From Callaeas wilsoni (lineage: Eukaryota > Chordata > Aves > Passeriformes > Callaeidae): a stretch of DNA of 64,000 bases. The stretch lies in contig VWPU01014834.1 in NCBI GenBank assembly GCA_013398955.1, positions 89,456-153,455 of the forward strand. Direction: 5' to 3'. A program made the translations under genes and the position numbers. Positions 40,998-53,100 of this stretch are shown here, in pieces. The notes under the pieces were generated by a model that saw nothing but the letters and a program-made list of their open reading frames with translations, did no database searches and was not told the DNA's origin. Within the stretch, counting starts at the first letter, position 1; each line of letters opens with the position of its first letter.

Positions 40998-41688
40998 GAA
41001 TCATAGAATCACAGAATTATAGAATGATTTGAGTTGGAAAAGACCTTAAATATCATCCAGTTCCAATCCCCCTATCTTGGCCAGGGATGCCACCCACTAG
41101 ATCAGGTTGCTCAAAGCCACAGCCAACCTGGCCTTGAACATTTCCAGGGATGGGCCATCCACAACTTCTCTGGGCAACCTGTGCCAGAGCCTCACCACCT
41201 TCATAGTGAAGAAGAATTTGTTCCCTGCATGTAATCTAAACTTACTCTCTTTCAGTTTGAAGCCATTCCCCCTTGCCCTTTTGCTACATGCCATTGTAAA
41301 AAGCCCTTCTCCATCTCTCTTGTAGGCCCCCATTAGGTACCAGAAGGCTGCTCTCAGGTCTCCCCACCGCCTCCTATTCTCCAGGCTGAACAGCCCCAAC
41401 TCTCTCAGCCTGTCTGTATAGGAGAGGTGCTCTGAGCATCTTCACAATCCTCTTCTGGACACACTGGAACAAATCCATGTCCTTCTTATGTTGGGAGTCC
41501 TGGAGCTGGGTGCAGCATTCCAGGTGGGGTCTCAGGAGGGCAGAGTAGAGAGGCAATATCAGCTCCCCTGGGCTGCTGGTCATTACTCTCTTCATGCAGC
41601 CCTGGCTATGGTTGGCTTTCTGGGCTGCAAACACAGGATGCTGGGTCATGTTGAGCTTCTCATCAATCAACACCCCCTTCTCCTCAGG
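40998..41688 (-). mobile_element. Second CR1 LINE fragment, minus orientation
   Basis: The left edge carries tandem AGAATCATAGAATCACAGAAT-type units, the reverse of the CR1 3' tail, so the element reads on the minus strand. Two overlapping minus-strand open frames, at 41097-41399 and 41374-41673, encode CR1 ORF2 C-terminal blocks in order (PLYSALLRPHLECC, then GLFSLENRRRWGDLRAAF, LWHRLPREVVDGPSLEMFK). They are in different frames, so at least one indel has broken the reading frame. The copy is 5'-truncated and inactive. It differs in sequence from the copy at 37.0 kb and probably belongs to another CR1 subfamily. Confidence 0.95.
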
Positions 41689-43982
41689 ATACTGTTGTTC
41701 TTCTGTTCACTTTTTAACTCGGGACCTAATATGAGAAATATAACTGGAGAATTACAATGACATGTGAGTCAAGTGACTGAAAACGGGTAGTTGTGAGGAT
41801 GCAGTAGGTGCTTAGTCTCTCTCTAATGCAGTTTTACATTTTTGGACCATGGAATGTTTCAGGATAGACTACTTCTATTAAGATGGTATTCTCTGTCCAT
41901 TTTACCAGCTTATTAATGCAAGCCATTATTCAATAAAAACAGGAAAAGCAAGACTTTTTGCATAATTTTCAAAAAGAAAAGTAACAACAGAATGGGACTA
42001 AGAGGCATGCTGGACTAGACAGATTTGGTCATTACTGTATTTCCTAACAAGACAGAGAAATATACATACCTGTGTAGATAAACACATTTGTAAACACATT
42101 GTAAATATTATATGCATATAAATAATACCTCACAGGGAATAATGTATCCATGCACAAGATTTGCAAATTATTTGCAAGCAACTCTTAAATGTGATTTTGT
42201 GGCAAAAAGACCCCCCTTATATACAGTTGAAATGTCTGTATTTCTTAGCCATAATAATAACTTCTACACCAAATGTGGTCAGCTTACAATCAAAAAAGGA
42301 CACTTCTTCTACTTGCCAAATTTATACATTCCTTGGTGGAATTCAAACAATTGAGTTTCATTATTTCCCTTTTTAAATGTCATCAGAATTTATTTATTTT
42401 CCAAGAAAAAATTATTTCCTACAGATATGAGAAATACTTAAAATGAATATGTTTGCAACGAAACAGTGCAAAGGACACTCAGCAGTTGCAAGACAGGAGT
42501 CAATAGCACATATGAGAGGCTGAAAACAAACTTGGAAAAATTTTGTAAATCTGGTTTAGATCACAAAATATGACTCTTTTTTGTTGGAAAAATCACCTTT
42601 CCTCTGTGAGTTAACTGTACTCTTTCCTATTCTATATTTTAAATTATGTTAGTCAGATACTGCTTAATGAGGGAATCATCAGCATATGTTACCATAGGAA
42701 CTACAGACTTGTTTTAAAATTTTTTTTCTGAATTCTGAAGTATTTATTGAATTCAATGACAGATGTACAGTATAACTCAAACTTCACAGATTAAACCAAT
42801 AGTGTTATAGCTAATTGTATGGACTATACTTCAAGTCAGCACATGGAGGAGTTTAAAATGAGAGATTGAATTTGCTGGCTGTTATGAAATCATAATAAGC
42901 AGCAGCTGTAAGGTCATGTTTTGCAGTGCAAAAAGTGCTGGGATAATCAATAAAAACCATTAGAGAAGAAGAATCCATCTAGAGAACACCACTAGTCTGT
43001 ATTGGAACACATGGTGTGCAAACAGGTTTCTTTAGCATGAGAGTCTGTATTTTTATGAATTTTAAGTGGTATATTTTATAATCAAAGTGTGCAATTAAGA
43101 TGTCTAGTTCAGCTGTTTTCAACTATTTGGAAATCAAAATAGAATGGAATTCTTACTAATAAACACAGTTGAATGCAGATTGGACTAAGTTAACAGCAGT
43201 TGCTTGGGAAAAGTAAATGTTTGCAATTTTTACAAAAATTATAAGAGGAATATGCAGAAATGAACTGATTTTTCCTATTCAAGAAATAGTAAAATTCATA
43301 CTTACTGAAGAAAGGATATATTGAAATCCAGGCATAACCTGCTTCATCCTAAACTGCATAACAGAAACTGAGGCAAATAGAAAATTACATGTTATTTTGT
43401 GAAGTGAAAATATGATCCAGAATTTCCTGAATACAATAAAAAACCTCATCAACTTCGCGAGATTTGTGATCAGACCCCATTTCATTCACTTATGAAGAAC
43501 TCATTTTTGTTTTTAGAATACAGAGCAGAAACTCTGAGAGCATATTCTGCTCTGAAAACACTGTAGTGCCACAGAAAGCTATCTGCATGTTTGAGAAGTT
43601 AAACTGACCATGATAATGTGTCACTGAATAAACAAAAAAGAAAGAAAAGGGAGAATTTGAATCAAAGTTGATAATGAGCTTCAAGGAGGAATCGTTAGTG
43701 CCTGTGCTCATTAAAAACCAGAGATTAGAGCAGTCCAATTAGTGCCCATGCACGAGAGTAAAAAGGACAAAGTCCAAAGATAGAGCAATGGAAATTGCAA
43801 TAAAAGATGTTTTGTTCTTGTTTAGAGGTTCTTTAATGCATTTGTGAAACAACGGATAATTTATTTTCTCGTCATTCAGAACTATAGGCTTGCCTGCTTC
43901 TTCGAAAACTTGTTTCACTTGGCTTCAGAAGACTTTTTAAAGAGAAAGTATCTGTAATTAAATTCCCATCTGCAAATACTAT

Positions 43983-44016
43983 CCAAATTAATTGCAGATT
44001 AATGCAATTAGATTGG
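43983..44016. promoter_or_regulatory. Imperfect inverted repeat of homeodomain-type TAATTG sites
   Basis: Two 14-bp arms, CCAAATTAATTGCA (43983-43996) and TGCAATTAGATTGG (44003-44016), match in 12 of 14 positions as reverse complements around a six-base spacer (GATTAA). The inner 8 bp, TAATTGCA/TGCAATTA, are perfect. Each arm holds a TAATTG/CAATTA homeodomain core and a CCAAT-like end, with further ATTA words in the spacer and flanks. This is a candidate binding site for paired or dimeric homeodomain proteins. No function is demonstrated. Confidence 0.4.
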
Positions 44017-44547
44017 AACTTTTTCAAATGACCTTTTTTCCTTGTAATTATCTCCCCTTTAAGGAATTGTGTATATGGTAATATCTCCTGTGTGGAACAG
44101 AAAGTAGCAGGAAAAGTGAGATGCTTTGCAATGAAATGCAGTCCATTAAATGCGATGAGCTGCTTTAGCCATCTAAAAGGTAGGCATGTTATCTATGCAC
44201 TTGCCATCTTATTTAGATTAATAGAGATAGCTGGCTAACTCCATATAGCTTTAAATAAGGAATTTACCACAACTTTCAGAGGTATCAAGTATTTACTAGA
44301 GGGTCTTGCCTTGACGAGACCCTAACTTCTAAACAATTTGAGGAGGATTAGACAAATTTCTGCCTTTTTTTTTGTGGGATTCGTCTTGCAGGTGCAGAAA
44401 TCTGCATGTCTAGAGTTGAGCCACATGTCTAATCTTCTTCACAATTTCAAAGATTTGGTCAATCCAGTCAAAAGACCCTTGAGAATTATTCGGCATTTCC
44501 TGAGATAAACATTTTCATTTTGTCACTTGTGGTCTTTTGTCCTGAGT

Positions 44548-44612
44548 GAGCAGCTCTGGGGATGAGCCAGGCAACCTCCAGAGGTCCCTTCCAACCTCAA
44601 CCACTCTGTTAT
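44548..44612 (+). mobile_element. Short CR1 3'-end remnant, plus orientation
   Basis: The plus strand reads GATGAGCC...CAACCTCCAGAGGTCCC followed by TTCCAACCTCAACCACTCTG, which is the highly conserved extreme 3' end of CR1 before its octamer tail. Only about 65 bp survive, a typical extreme 5' truncation. Its orientation is opposite to the two larger copies upstream. Confidence 0.88.
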
Positions 44613-45150
44613 TTAAAGTCTTGTCAGGCACAGTAACAAGAATGGCCCAAGAACTAAACATATATAACTTAAAATTACCCTGCAATGTTATCTCATGAGA
44701 TAACTCTGTTATGATTTATTATCTGCAGTGCTTTAAGGTCTAGGGCTCTCAGATCTAGACAAGAACTGTACTGTATTAGTCATTAATATCTAACAAAATG
44801 ATCTAATTATATGTACATAATAACACAAGGCTGAACAATCCAGCATTTGGATTGTGGGAACAGGCAGTTGGGATCTTTTCCCAGATCTATTCTTACACAG
44901 AAATTCACTAAAGGTCTTTTCTTTTTTCCTGGTCCTCTTCCCATTTCATCTGAGCTACCACTTTTTGAGAAAATCGCTGTTTGTCTTAAGGATTTGTTCA
45001 CACGTACTGCAAAGCAATCCAGCCCAAATCATGAATAATCACTTGCCAACGTGGTAAGATTGTTTGCTAAATCAAAGAAGAAATGCAGAGTACTGTGGTG
45101 CATTCCTCAGTTTGTATAAAACAGGAAGGGAAAGACACTTTTTGTGGCTT

Positions 45151-45168
45151 GTTTGTTTGTTTGTTTTT
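45151..45168. repeat. (GTTT)n tract
   Basis: Four and a half tandem GTTT units followed by T-rich sequence. Simple repeat. Confidence 0.85.
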
Positions 45169-46474
45169 CTCAGCCCATGGCGTTACTTAGATGATTATGC
45201 AAGACTGCAGGAAAATGGAGAAAGGTATACCAGTTGCAAGCATAAGACTTCCTTCCAACAGATCAGTGGAGTGAAAATAACCGTCCGTCCTTTTTCAGCA
45301 GGCAGGCTTTTAAGTAATGTTGGGTAGTGGCAATGGCCCATTTCACTCAAGGATGTTATCCTTAATAGGATCCAGAGGATTATGAACAAAATTTTAAAAC
45401 TTGTGTGCTAAATCTATATTTAGGTCTACAAAACAAGCATTCGGAGAGTGGGTGAGGAAACAATGGACCATAACTCTCTAGCTTGGTAGTGAGGCCTTGC
45501 TCCTGGGGAATACTGCATTTTGGCTGCTGGAAGTCCTGCCCTTCACTCCCTGCCCCAGCCACTGTTTGATACAAATTGCCTCTTTCTCATCTTGGGAAGG
45601 TGCTCTCATATCAGACCACAGGTGAGGGGACTCAATGCTTTTCTGGGACTGAGGATGGAAAACACAAAACTGAGGATAGAGGAGAGGAGGGCTGTTTTGT
45701 AGGAGAAATAAGGATGAAGTAGAGTTTAAGGGAAAGGCAGAAAAGTAGGAGAGCAGTGTCAGACAGGAAAAAACCCATCAAACTCAGATGATGAAAGAAT
45801 GGCATGGAAGTACAAATGACAGAGGAAGAAATCCTGGATTATATAACTTATTAGAGCCAACATATTTTCAAACAGGGGAAAGATTTTTCCTCTCTAATAA
45901 GTCTGATGACAAATTTAGATAGTGGTACCTGCAGCCTTCCTGTAGATTTGGCATCCTATTACAGATTAAAAGGTAACGTGCAAGGAGTACTACGAAATCT
46001 AGTATTTAGAGTGCTGTGTTTGTCATACTGGTTTGGAAAGCAAGAATTGTAAAAATCCTGGCTATGAACTAATGCATGAGTAGGTGTGAAGAGCTCTTCT
46101 AGCCTTGAAAAGGAATTCAGGGATTAACTGATGTAACTGAGAAAATACCAGGGACGAGTAAAGCTAGACTTTACAGGCAAGGAAAGAAATCACTAAAATG
46201 GATGTAAAAATAGGGAAAAATCCAATTTCAGGACATTGAAAATTCATGTCTGGTGCATGAAATTGAACCTGCAATGCACACAGTGATTGCAGTTATTTAA
46301 CATGTGCCTAAAATGGTGAATGATAGAAAATAACAACTAAGATGATAAACTATGTCATACTATATATATTCATAGAGAAACCGCTTTAATGATCTCTGTA
46401 TCAGAGGAAGATCAGCAAAGAGACCTGAATGACAAACCCAGGACAGAGCTGACTTGTGCTTCTTGGTGATGAGA

Positions 46475-46526
46475 CTGGAGCAGAGACAGATTTTGGAGCA
46501 GAGGCAGATTCTGGAGCAGCCACGTG
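46475..46526 (+). repeat. 18-bp minisatellite, about 2.6 to 2.9 copies
   Basis: The units CTGGAGCAGAGACAGATT, TTGGAGCAGAGGCAGATT and CTGGAGCAGCCACGTG follow in tandem with few mismatches. Because the period is a multiple of three, both strands stay open through it, which produces several chance overlapping reading frames near 46.4-46.7 kb. No protein similarity was recognised in any of them. Confidence 0.8.
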
Positions 46527-47474
46527 TGGACAGTGGGTGAACAGCTGCCCCATGGCGTGCAAAGTGGGAATGTGTCCAGGGTACCAGCAGCCTTGCAGCT
46601 CTGGCAGCTCCCAGAGCACTGCAGCCCCAAGCCAGTGTGACTATCAGGGAAAACATCAGACCCTGAAAAGAAAAATTAACATGAATACTCCTCATTTCTA
46701 CAAACTAGCCCTTTTTTCAAAGATACAGCATGTTCTTTCAGCTAGTTCAGATCTGCTTAACGTAATTTATTTTCTTTAACATATGGATATTTAATTTGTC
46801 TTCGGAATAAGTAGCTTAGACCACTAAGTCATGAATAGTATCCCTTTTCTAGCCTGCAGATTGGTTATCATTTTTGCATCTATTAATTTGGAAAATGAAA
46901 ATGAAATTCAGGGGTAGATAACAATATACTTTTTTCATATCCTGAAAACTGCAGAGTTTCTGAGTTGCCTTCATTAATCTGTGTGAGGTAGAAGTGTCTG
47001 CCTTTTGTTTAAATTACCTTTCCTATTGTGACCATTTGAATATACAGATAGTAAAGGCTGTAGCCCTACTGTGATGATCTTCTAGGCAAGTCAGACTGAC
47101 CATAGCAGAGCTTGTTTGGAAGCTGAAATGTCAAATGAGCGCACATTCTTCTTTCATACTATCATTTTAGGTTATTACTTTATTATCTAGTTTTGTAGAC
47201 ATGAGAGAGCAAATAAATGTTAAGGAAAGGTCTGAATCAACTGTGTGAGGAGTCTGGGTGAAAAGGAAGTGAAGTTTCCAGACAGTATAATCTATCAAAA
47301 AGTTTTTCAAAGCATTTGAAATTAGTGTTAACTTTTACAAGATCGGTTTTGCACTTTTCTTTCTTTGTGCTGAGTTTAATGTTATCAAAAGCAAATCAAA
47401 CAAAAAGATATTTCCTTATCAACAAATTTGCCTCCATGCTGCCCTTCTAACATCTTATCTTGGTTTTGTTTTCA

Positions 47475-47476
47475 AG
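47475..47476 (+). other. SPAM1: Splice acceptor before the first coding exon of the hyaluronidase gene
   Basis: TTGGTTTTGTTTTCAAG ends at 47476: a T-rich tract followed by AG with no other AG nearby. It implies one or more upstream non-coding exons. An in-frame TAA at 47448-47450 shows the frame does not extend further left without splicing. Confidence 0.65.
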
Positions 47477-47513
47477 GGCACATCGTAGCAATTTCCCAGA
47501 AAAAATCCATCCC

Positions 47514-48431
47514 ATGGATGTCCGGGTCAAACAGTTGGCAGTGATGGCACTGCTTGCTCTGGCTGATGCTCATCTGCCGAAGCCGGCACGGGCCCCTCTG
47601 GTTCTGCACAAACCTTTCATGGTGCTTTGGAATGCGCCAACCGAGCAGTGCAGGCTGCGGTACAAGGTGGACCTGGATCTCGATGTTTTTGACATTGCAT
47701 CCAACATCAACGAGACTCTGAGTGGATCCAATGTGACGATCTTCTATCACACTCATTTGGGATACTATCCCTACTACTCAGATAATGGAGATCCCGTTAA
47801 CGGAGGGGTGCCCCAGAACGAAAGTCTTATCAAACACCTTAGCAAAGCAAAGTCTGACATTGACTATTGCATACCCATGAAGAAATTTCAGGGACTTGCA
47901 GTCATTGATTGGGAAAACTGGAGGCCCCAGTGGGATAGGAACTGGGGTAATAAAAGCATTTATAGAAATAAATCTCTCGAGATTGTTAGGAGACGGCATC
48001 CTCGGTGGTCAGAGGACAAAATTAGGAAAGTGGCTAAAGAGGAATTTGAAAATGCTGGCAGGAGTTTTATGAATAACACCATCCTTCTTGCTGAGCATAT
48101 GAGACCAAATGGTTTGTGGGGTTACTATCTTTACCCAGACTGCTACAATTATGATTACAAAGAACACCCCCAAACATACACAGGGAAATGCCCACACATT
48201 GAGTCTTTCCGCAATGACCTCCTGCTTTGGCTGTGGAAGGAAAGCACTGCTCTCTACCCTTCTATATACCTGGATTATATACTGAAGTCAAGTCCAAATG
48301 CACTAAAATTTGTTCACTATCGGGTTAAAGAGGCAATACGTGTTGCCTCAATTGCTAGAAAAGACTATGTTTTGCCTGTGTTTGTTTACTCCAGACCATT
48401 TTATGCCTATACTTTTCATGTTTTAACAGAG
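47514..48431 (+). CDS. SPAM1: Hyaluronidase (SPAM1/HYAL4 clade), coding exon 1, residues 1-306
   Basis: This exon encodes the signal peptide and most of the glycoside hydrolase family 56 domain. I chose ATG 47514 because it gives a basic N-terminus (R4, K6), a hydrophobic core (about 8-17) and a plausible cleavage site after ADA at 17-19; no earlier in-frame ATG exists after the stop at 47448. The catalytic pair D132/E134 sits in the DWENWRPQW motif. Substrate-binding Y205 (WGYYLYPDC), S250 and Y252 (ALYPSIY) are present. C46, C210 and C226 fit the family disulfide scheme, and C119 is extra. N-glycosylation sequons occur at N66, N73, N102, N146, N152 and N187. The exon ends in phase 0 at GAG|GTAAGC. 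By similarity it falls between SPAM1 (PH-20) and HYAL4; the KEEFENAG and ESTALYPSIYL blocks lean to SPAM1. The paralogue name is therefore tentative, while the family is certain. The predicted role is hyaluronan hydrolysis at the cell surface or in acidic vesicles. Confidence 0.95.
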
Positions 48432-51400
48432 GTAAGCAGACAGACTTCTTTCAAAATTTAGAAATTAGAAATAGCCTCTTAGAAAAAATATGTTCTGAAA
48501 GCTTTTCCTGTATAAAAGACTTACGCATTTGTCTTTCATATTTAAGGCAGCCCCCTGAGAGAAAGTACTGTAGTCACAGTACAAAACTCTATGCCTTTCA
48601 AGAGTTAATGTTGCTGTGGTTTGGTCTACCTTCGTGAGATAACATTGTATATTTTTAATGAGGATAGTTTAGAAAGAAAGTACAAAGAAATAATTTCCTT
48701 AAGGAAGTAATTAATTCTGATATTTTAATTCTTCAGGACAGCTTGCAGAATGAACTTGACAAATTTTGTGACGTTTAAAACTAATTAGTGCAATGGAAGA
48801 TAAATTTCCATGAGAAGGGAGCCTCAGGGCTTTTTTGTTTCTTTATGCAAATGTAAATTCATTCAGTATAGAAATAAACTAGTCAAGTAAAGTAATCTGT
48901 CCTGGAGTTCCTAACTCCTGCAGGATGGGCATTGGCCACCTATATCACTTTTCAGAAGTACAACATCTTCATGTCCAACATTTAGTGCTAAACTGTGGAG
49001 TCCTTTCATCAAAGAAACCCAGTTTTTGAGTCATGCAATGTTCCATCAATCAGTGATCAAATGCAATAAATAGATAGTGACCACAACACTGATGATAAAT
49101 TATATATGTGCAAATCTCAGACTTTGTGGATATGTAATGACGATTGTTACTCTTTGTTTATGCACATAATAGAGATGCACAGACACTTATTCACTTCTCC
49201 AATAGTTGCCTCAAGTGCCAAAACTTACTCTTTGGTTTCTATCAATTCCATGAGAAAGAGGAAAATCTGGGACAGGGAACTCATGGAAAAAAACCTTGAT
49301 GACAAAGGGCATCTGGGGGTGCTCCCTCCCTTTATTTTATGGAGAGCTTCCTGGGAGATTCCTTCTAATGCTGCCGGACACAAATTTTTGACTCAAATCA
49401 GAACAGAGAAAGGGAGAGAAGGGGCAAGGGAAAAGGCAAAGTTCAGTCCAGTGAACCACAGGCTGTGGGGAGCTTCAGTCTGGAGCTGGAGCTGAGAGGT
49501 GCAGCAGATCCCTGAAAGCCTGAGAAAGGTTTCAGGCTGACCCCAGGAAGCAAATGACACTTTCAGGCTGTGCCTGGGAAGCAAATTGCACATAGAAGTA
49601 CTTAGGAATTTAGTCTGGTTAGTTTTCAGCAACCAGGAAATCTCTGGAGCTGTTTTCTCTGTGGAAATCACAGGTGCTAGCTGACTCAGAAATCATGGGC
49701 AGATAGGCCAGTCTGGTTCTGAAGGCAAGGAGTCACTGGGGTCAGTACAGGCAGGATGTCATCCAGAACATCTTCACTGAAGAACTCAGACTAGGAAATA
49801 TGTAAGAGTTCTTCAAATGCAGTCTGTAATAATACATTTTTATAAAATTAATTTGTCCCTTGATCAATATAAAAATACCATGAATGTTACTGAAAGCTAG
49901 GAAAATTAGCATGCTGTTACCAGTTATGTGTGAGTTCAAAATCTGTGGTGGTACATAGTTATTGTTTTACCTTAAGCTGTTTCCTGAACAGTACAGTAGT
50001 AATTTGGAGTGATGCTCCTCTCAGGTTACATTCTTTAACTCACCAGCCTGTTTCCCAGTTGCATGTAGCCATTTACTTTTGGATGCTTTAAAGATCGCTT
50101 TACAACTCTGCAGCCAGGAAAGATCTTTGCATAGCCAGAGAAACATATTTGGATTATGGTCCACATGTTTTCTAATAAGGACAGCATGGGCAGGGTACTC
50201 AGCATGGGACAGGGCTTAGCATGTGTCCAGACTGCATATATCATCTGTGAGAACAGCTTGGAGTCTGACAAGAACTTGTAGGATTGCATTTAAAAACCTT
50301 CTCTATAGAAATGCTCCAGAAAATAATATTCTTGTATTCTTTCACAGCCCTGGAGCCACGGGGATAATTTAAATGTGGTTTTGTATGTTCAGATTTTAGA
50401 CTAGATTGGTACTTCTCATTTGACCCATGCCATGCCCCAAAGTGATGCTCACAAAGTTACAAACAAAGCATGAAACCTCTGAGCTCCAGAAACAATGTGC
50501 ATGAAGGTGACAAGGAAAGGTACCAGGACAATGACATCCAGGCTAAATGCCCATAGAAAAATTGGGACAGTAGGCAGTTGGGATAGTTACTTGACCTCTG
50601 GCAGGGACTGGGCCAGGACAGCCACAGCCTTGCTCCATTGAACTGTGCAAGAGCTGTACTTTCTATTCCAACAGAAACACTACTGATATTCAAGACTTGT
50701 GTGCAAGCCCCTCTGTACACAGGGCTTATGCGAAATCACACAGTGGAGTCAGAAAATATGGCTGTGAGTCAGAGTCACTTGAGGAGAGACACAGGTCTAT
50801 CAAACCTTCAGAAAGATGAAAGGCCTGAGTCCCAGACTGATGCTGTAGCTGTGTGTGCTGTACCTTTCACCCTGACTGCATCTGGAAATCAGGTGAGTTG
50901 TGCATAAGGTGTCTGAGAAATTAATCCTGCTTTTTGTCTTGGAAACAATGTATAAATTCTCAATTGGGATCCAAATCATTATGAAAGGTTTCTGTACTTG
51001 CAAGAAATGTGTATAAGCAGTTTGCCATCTGTAGGGTATTTAGAAACTTTCTGCCTAGACAATTCACTACTAAGCGTGTGGGAGAGGGAAGTCACACAGT
51101 AGCATCTGTGCTTCCTGACTAGATGGCTGAAGTCATTAATAAAGCAGGATGACAACTGACAAATGATTAATAATGGATAACGATCCTGTTTTTCCCCTAC
51201 AGATAGTCTTCTCTGATAACCAGGTGTGCATGTGCATAGAGACCTACCCCTGCAACCATGCTAGGCTTGAACTACCATTGCTGGCAGCTCATACAGAAAT
51301 CTATCCATAGAATACAGAAGACTCTCGTCAGTAACTAACACTCTTCAAGATTACAGATATACTAATTGTTCTTTCCTCAACATGTAACTAGAACTGACTG

Positions 51401-52094
51401 TATTGTTCTGTTTCGAGCTCCAAAACTGAAATGGTTTAGTTCACCTCTTACTCTTTTAATGTCCAGTGCAGTGACTTGGGTGGTCTAAACACAAAGAAAC
51501 ATTGACAAGCACTAGAGCCTCCTCCTCCCTGCCTAATCAGCTGTCCATTTGGAGATAGCTCAGCCTAGTCTTGAGGACCTTAGGTGGTTGCACACTGCCC
51601 TCAAAAGCTTGAACAAGAATGAGCATCACAAGGAAAGAGGCTTTGTTGATTTGTTAATCATTTGGAGAAATATCAGTCGCCTATGTCTGATACAAAGAAC
51701 AAATTAGGATCCTCCACCTAGAAATATGCCAAGATCTTCATATTTAAAATATCTAATTTTTTCTAAAAATTGCATATTTTCTTCCATATGAGGCTTTTAT
51801 TACACTCTCACAGAAGAGCCATGCCAGTGAGCCTGCACCAATGCCAAGTAGTGCTGTGTGAGGAGGGGTACTTGCTCGGTCGCAAAACCAGGACTGCTGT
51901 GTCTGGACCTCATGTGCCTCACTCCGTTCTTCATGGGGGCACCTCCTTATCTCTGGCCCCAATTTGCCACGCTCAGCTCTTGGGAGAGGCACATATATTT
52001 CCTTTTCTCAAAATACCCAAATGAGGAATGAAACTTTTATTTTCTAACCTTGCCTGTGGCAGAGGAGGAAGCAGAGGATGGTGCCTCCTTTTTC

Positions 52095-52155
52095 GTATGA
52101 CTGGTCAGAGCACCTGCCTCTAGTGCAGAAGCTCTTGGCTCTGTTCTCTTCCCAA
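52095..52155 (+). repeat. Possible degraded tRNA-derived SINE head
   Basis: GGTCAGAGCACCTGCCTCTAG followed about 20 bases later by TTGGCTCTGTTCTCTTCCCAACC resembles the anticodon-arm and B-box part of tRNA-derived SINEs (TAGAGCAC...GGTTCTATTCCC). The match is weak and no tail was found. Confidence 0.35.
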
Positions 52156-53100
52156 CCTGCACAGGATGAATCCAGCACCTTGCGTCAGGCACCAGAAAAG
52201 AGTTAAGGAATCATCAGACCATAAGGAATAAGTGATCAGAGAGCAAAAACAAAAGCAAGGGTGCAACCTCCTGTCCATAGGTCATTTGGGGAAGAGCCCT
52301 TCTGTGTTGGTAGCTTTTGAGGTACTGAACCTGACACATTCATTCAGTAAAAGACATAACTATGCCTAGAAATGGCACTCAGAAACCTTATGTCTTTCCT
52401 TGTGAGTGGGTTACCTAATTATTAACACAAATTTATCATAAGCTGTAGGCAGATTTCCACTTATTTCTCTTTCTCTCCTTTGAACCTTCATTGAGTTGGT
52501 GCAAAGTGAAATGGCATCAGACAGAGATGTTGTCTGAAACCTCATGAAGAAGGTAACCCTCTCTGGAGGGTTATCTAGAGATTATGTATCAAATCAGGTC
52601 TTTCAATTTCTCTGTTCTTCTGGGAAGGACTCTTAGCACTTGATCTTTGTGTCAAAGAATACAAAAAGAAGAAATGTAGGGTGTAAGGGAAGTGTTTAAA
52701 TGAAGTCCTGTACAATATTTTTGTGGTGAACTGCTGTTTTCACCAGCATTTAGCACCTCTGCAGGTGCTGTAAGAGTCCTTTAAGAATCCCTAGGAAAAC
52801 ATAGCTTCTAATAAAATGCCAGATTTTGGCCTTAGCCCAAGATAAGTGCCGAATTTCTCACTGTTGGTAAGGTGGTGATTCTAGGTTGCAGGAAAGGGGA
52901 AAAGTAGGTGCCTCAGGAATTTTGGGTGTGAAATTCTCAGTGCCATTGAATTTCACACATCTAGAGGCCTAGATGAACTTTAAGGATTAGTTTTGTCAGT
53001 TTTATATCCATGTGAATTAGACATGAAGTAATGTAATATTTTTGTGGATCTGATAAAACTAACAAAAGAAAGATGTGGATTATGGGATTATAAAAACTAG

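Larger units (their letters stand above)
41689..47476. other. Intergenic region upstream of the hyaluronidase gene
   Basis: About 5.8 kb with no gene that I can support. It contains the CR1 tail at 44.5 kb, the homeodomain-motif inverted repeat at 44.0 kb, a (GTTT)n tract at 45.15 kb and an 18-bp tandem repeat at 46.48 kb. Non-coding 5' UTR exons and the promoter of the hyaluronidase gene must lie somewhere upstream of the acceptor at 47475-47476, but I could not locate them. Confidence 0.65.

Noticed and set aside
41097..41673. Two minus-strand frames of about 100 codons, considered as genes
   Set aside because: They are frameshifted pieces of CR1 ORF2.
46360..46779. Overlapping 72-111 codon frames on both strands
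   Set aside because: Explained by an in-phase 18-bp tandem repeat and local GC; no protein similarity.
49106..49495. 129-codon frame in hyaluronidase intron 1, considered as an alternative exon or nested gene
   Set aside because: No recognisable domain and no need for it, since exon 1 and exon 2 join in phase 0 without it.
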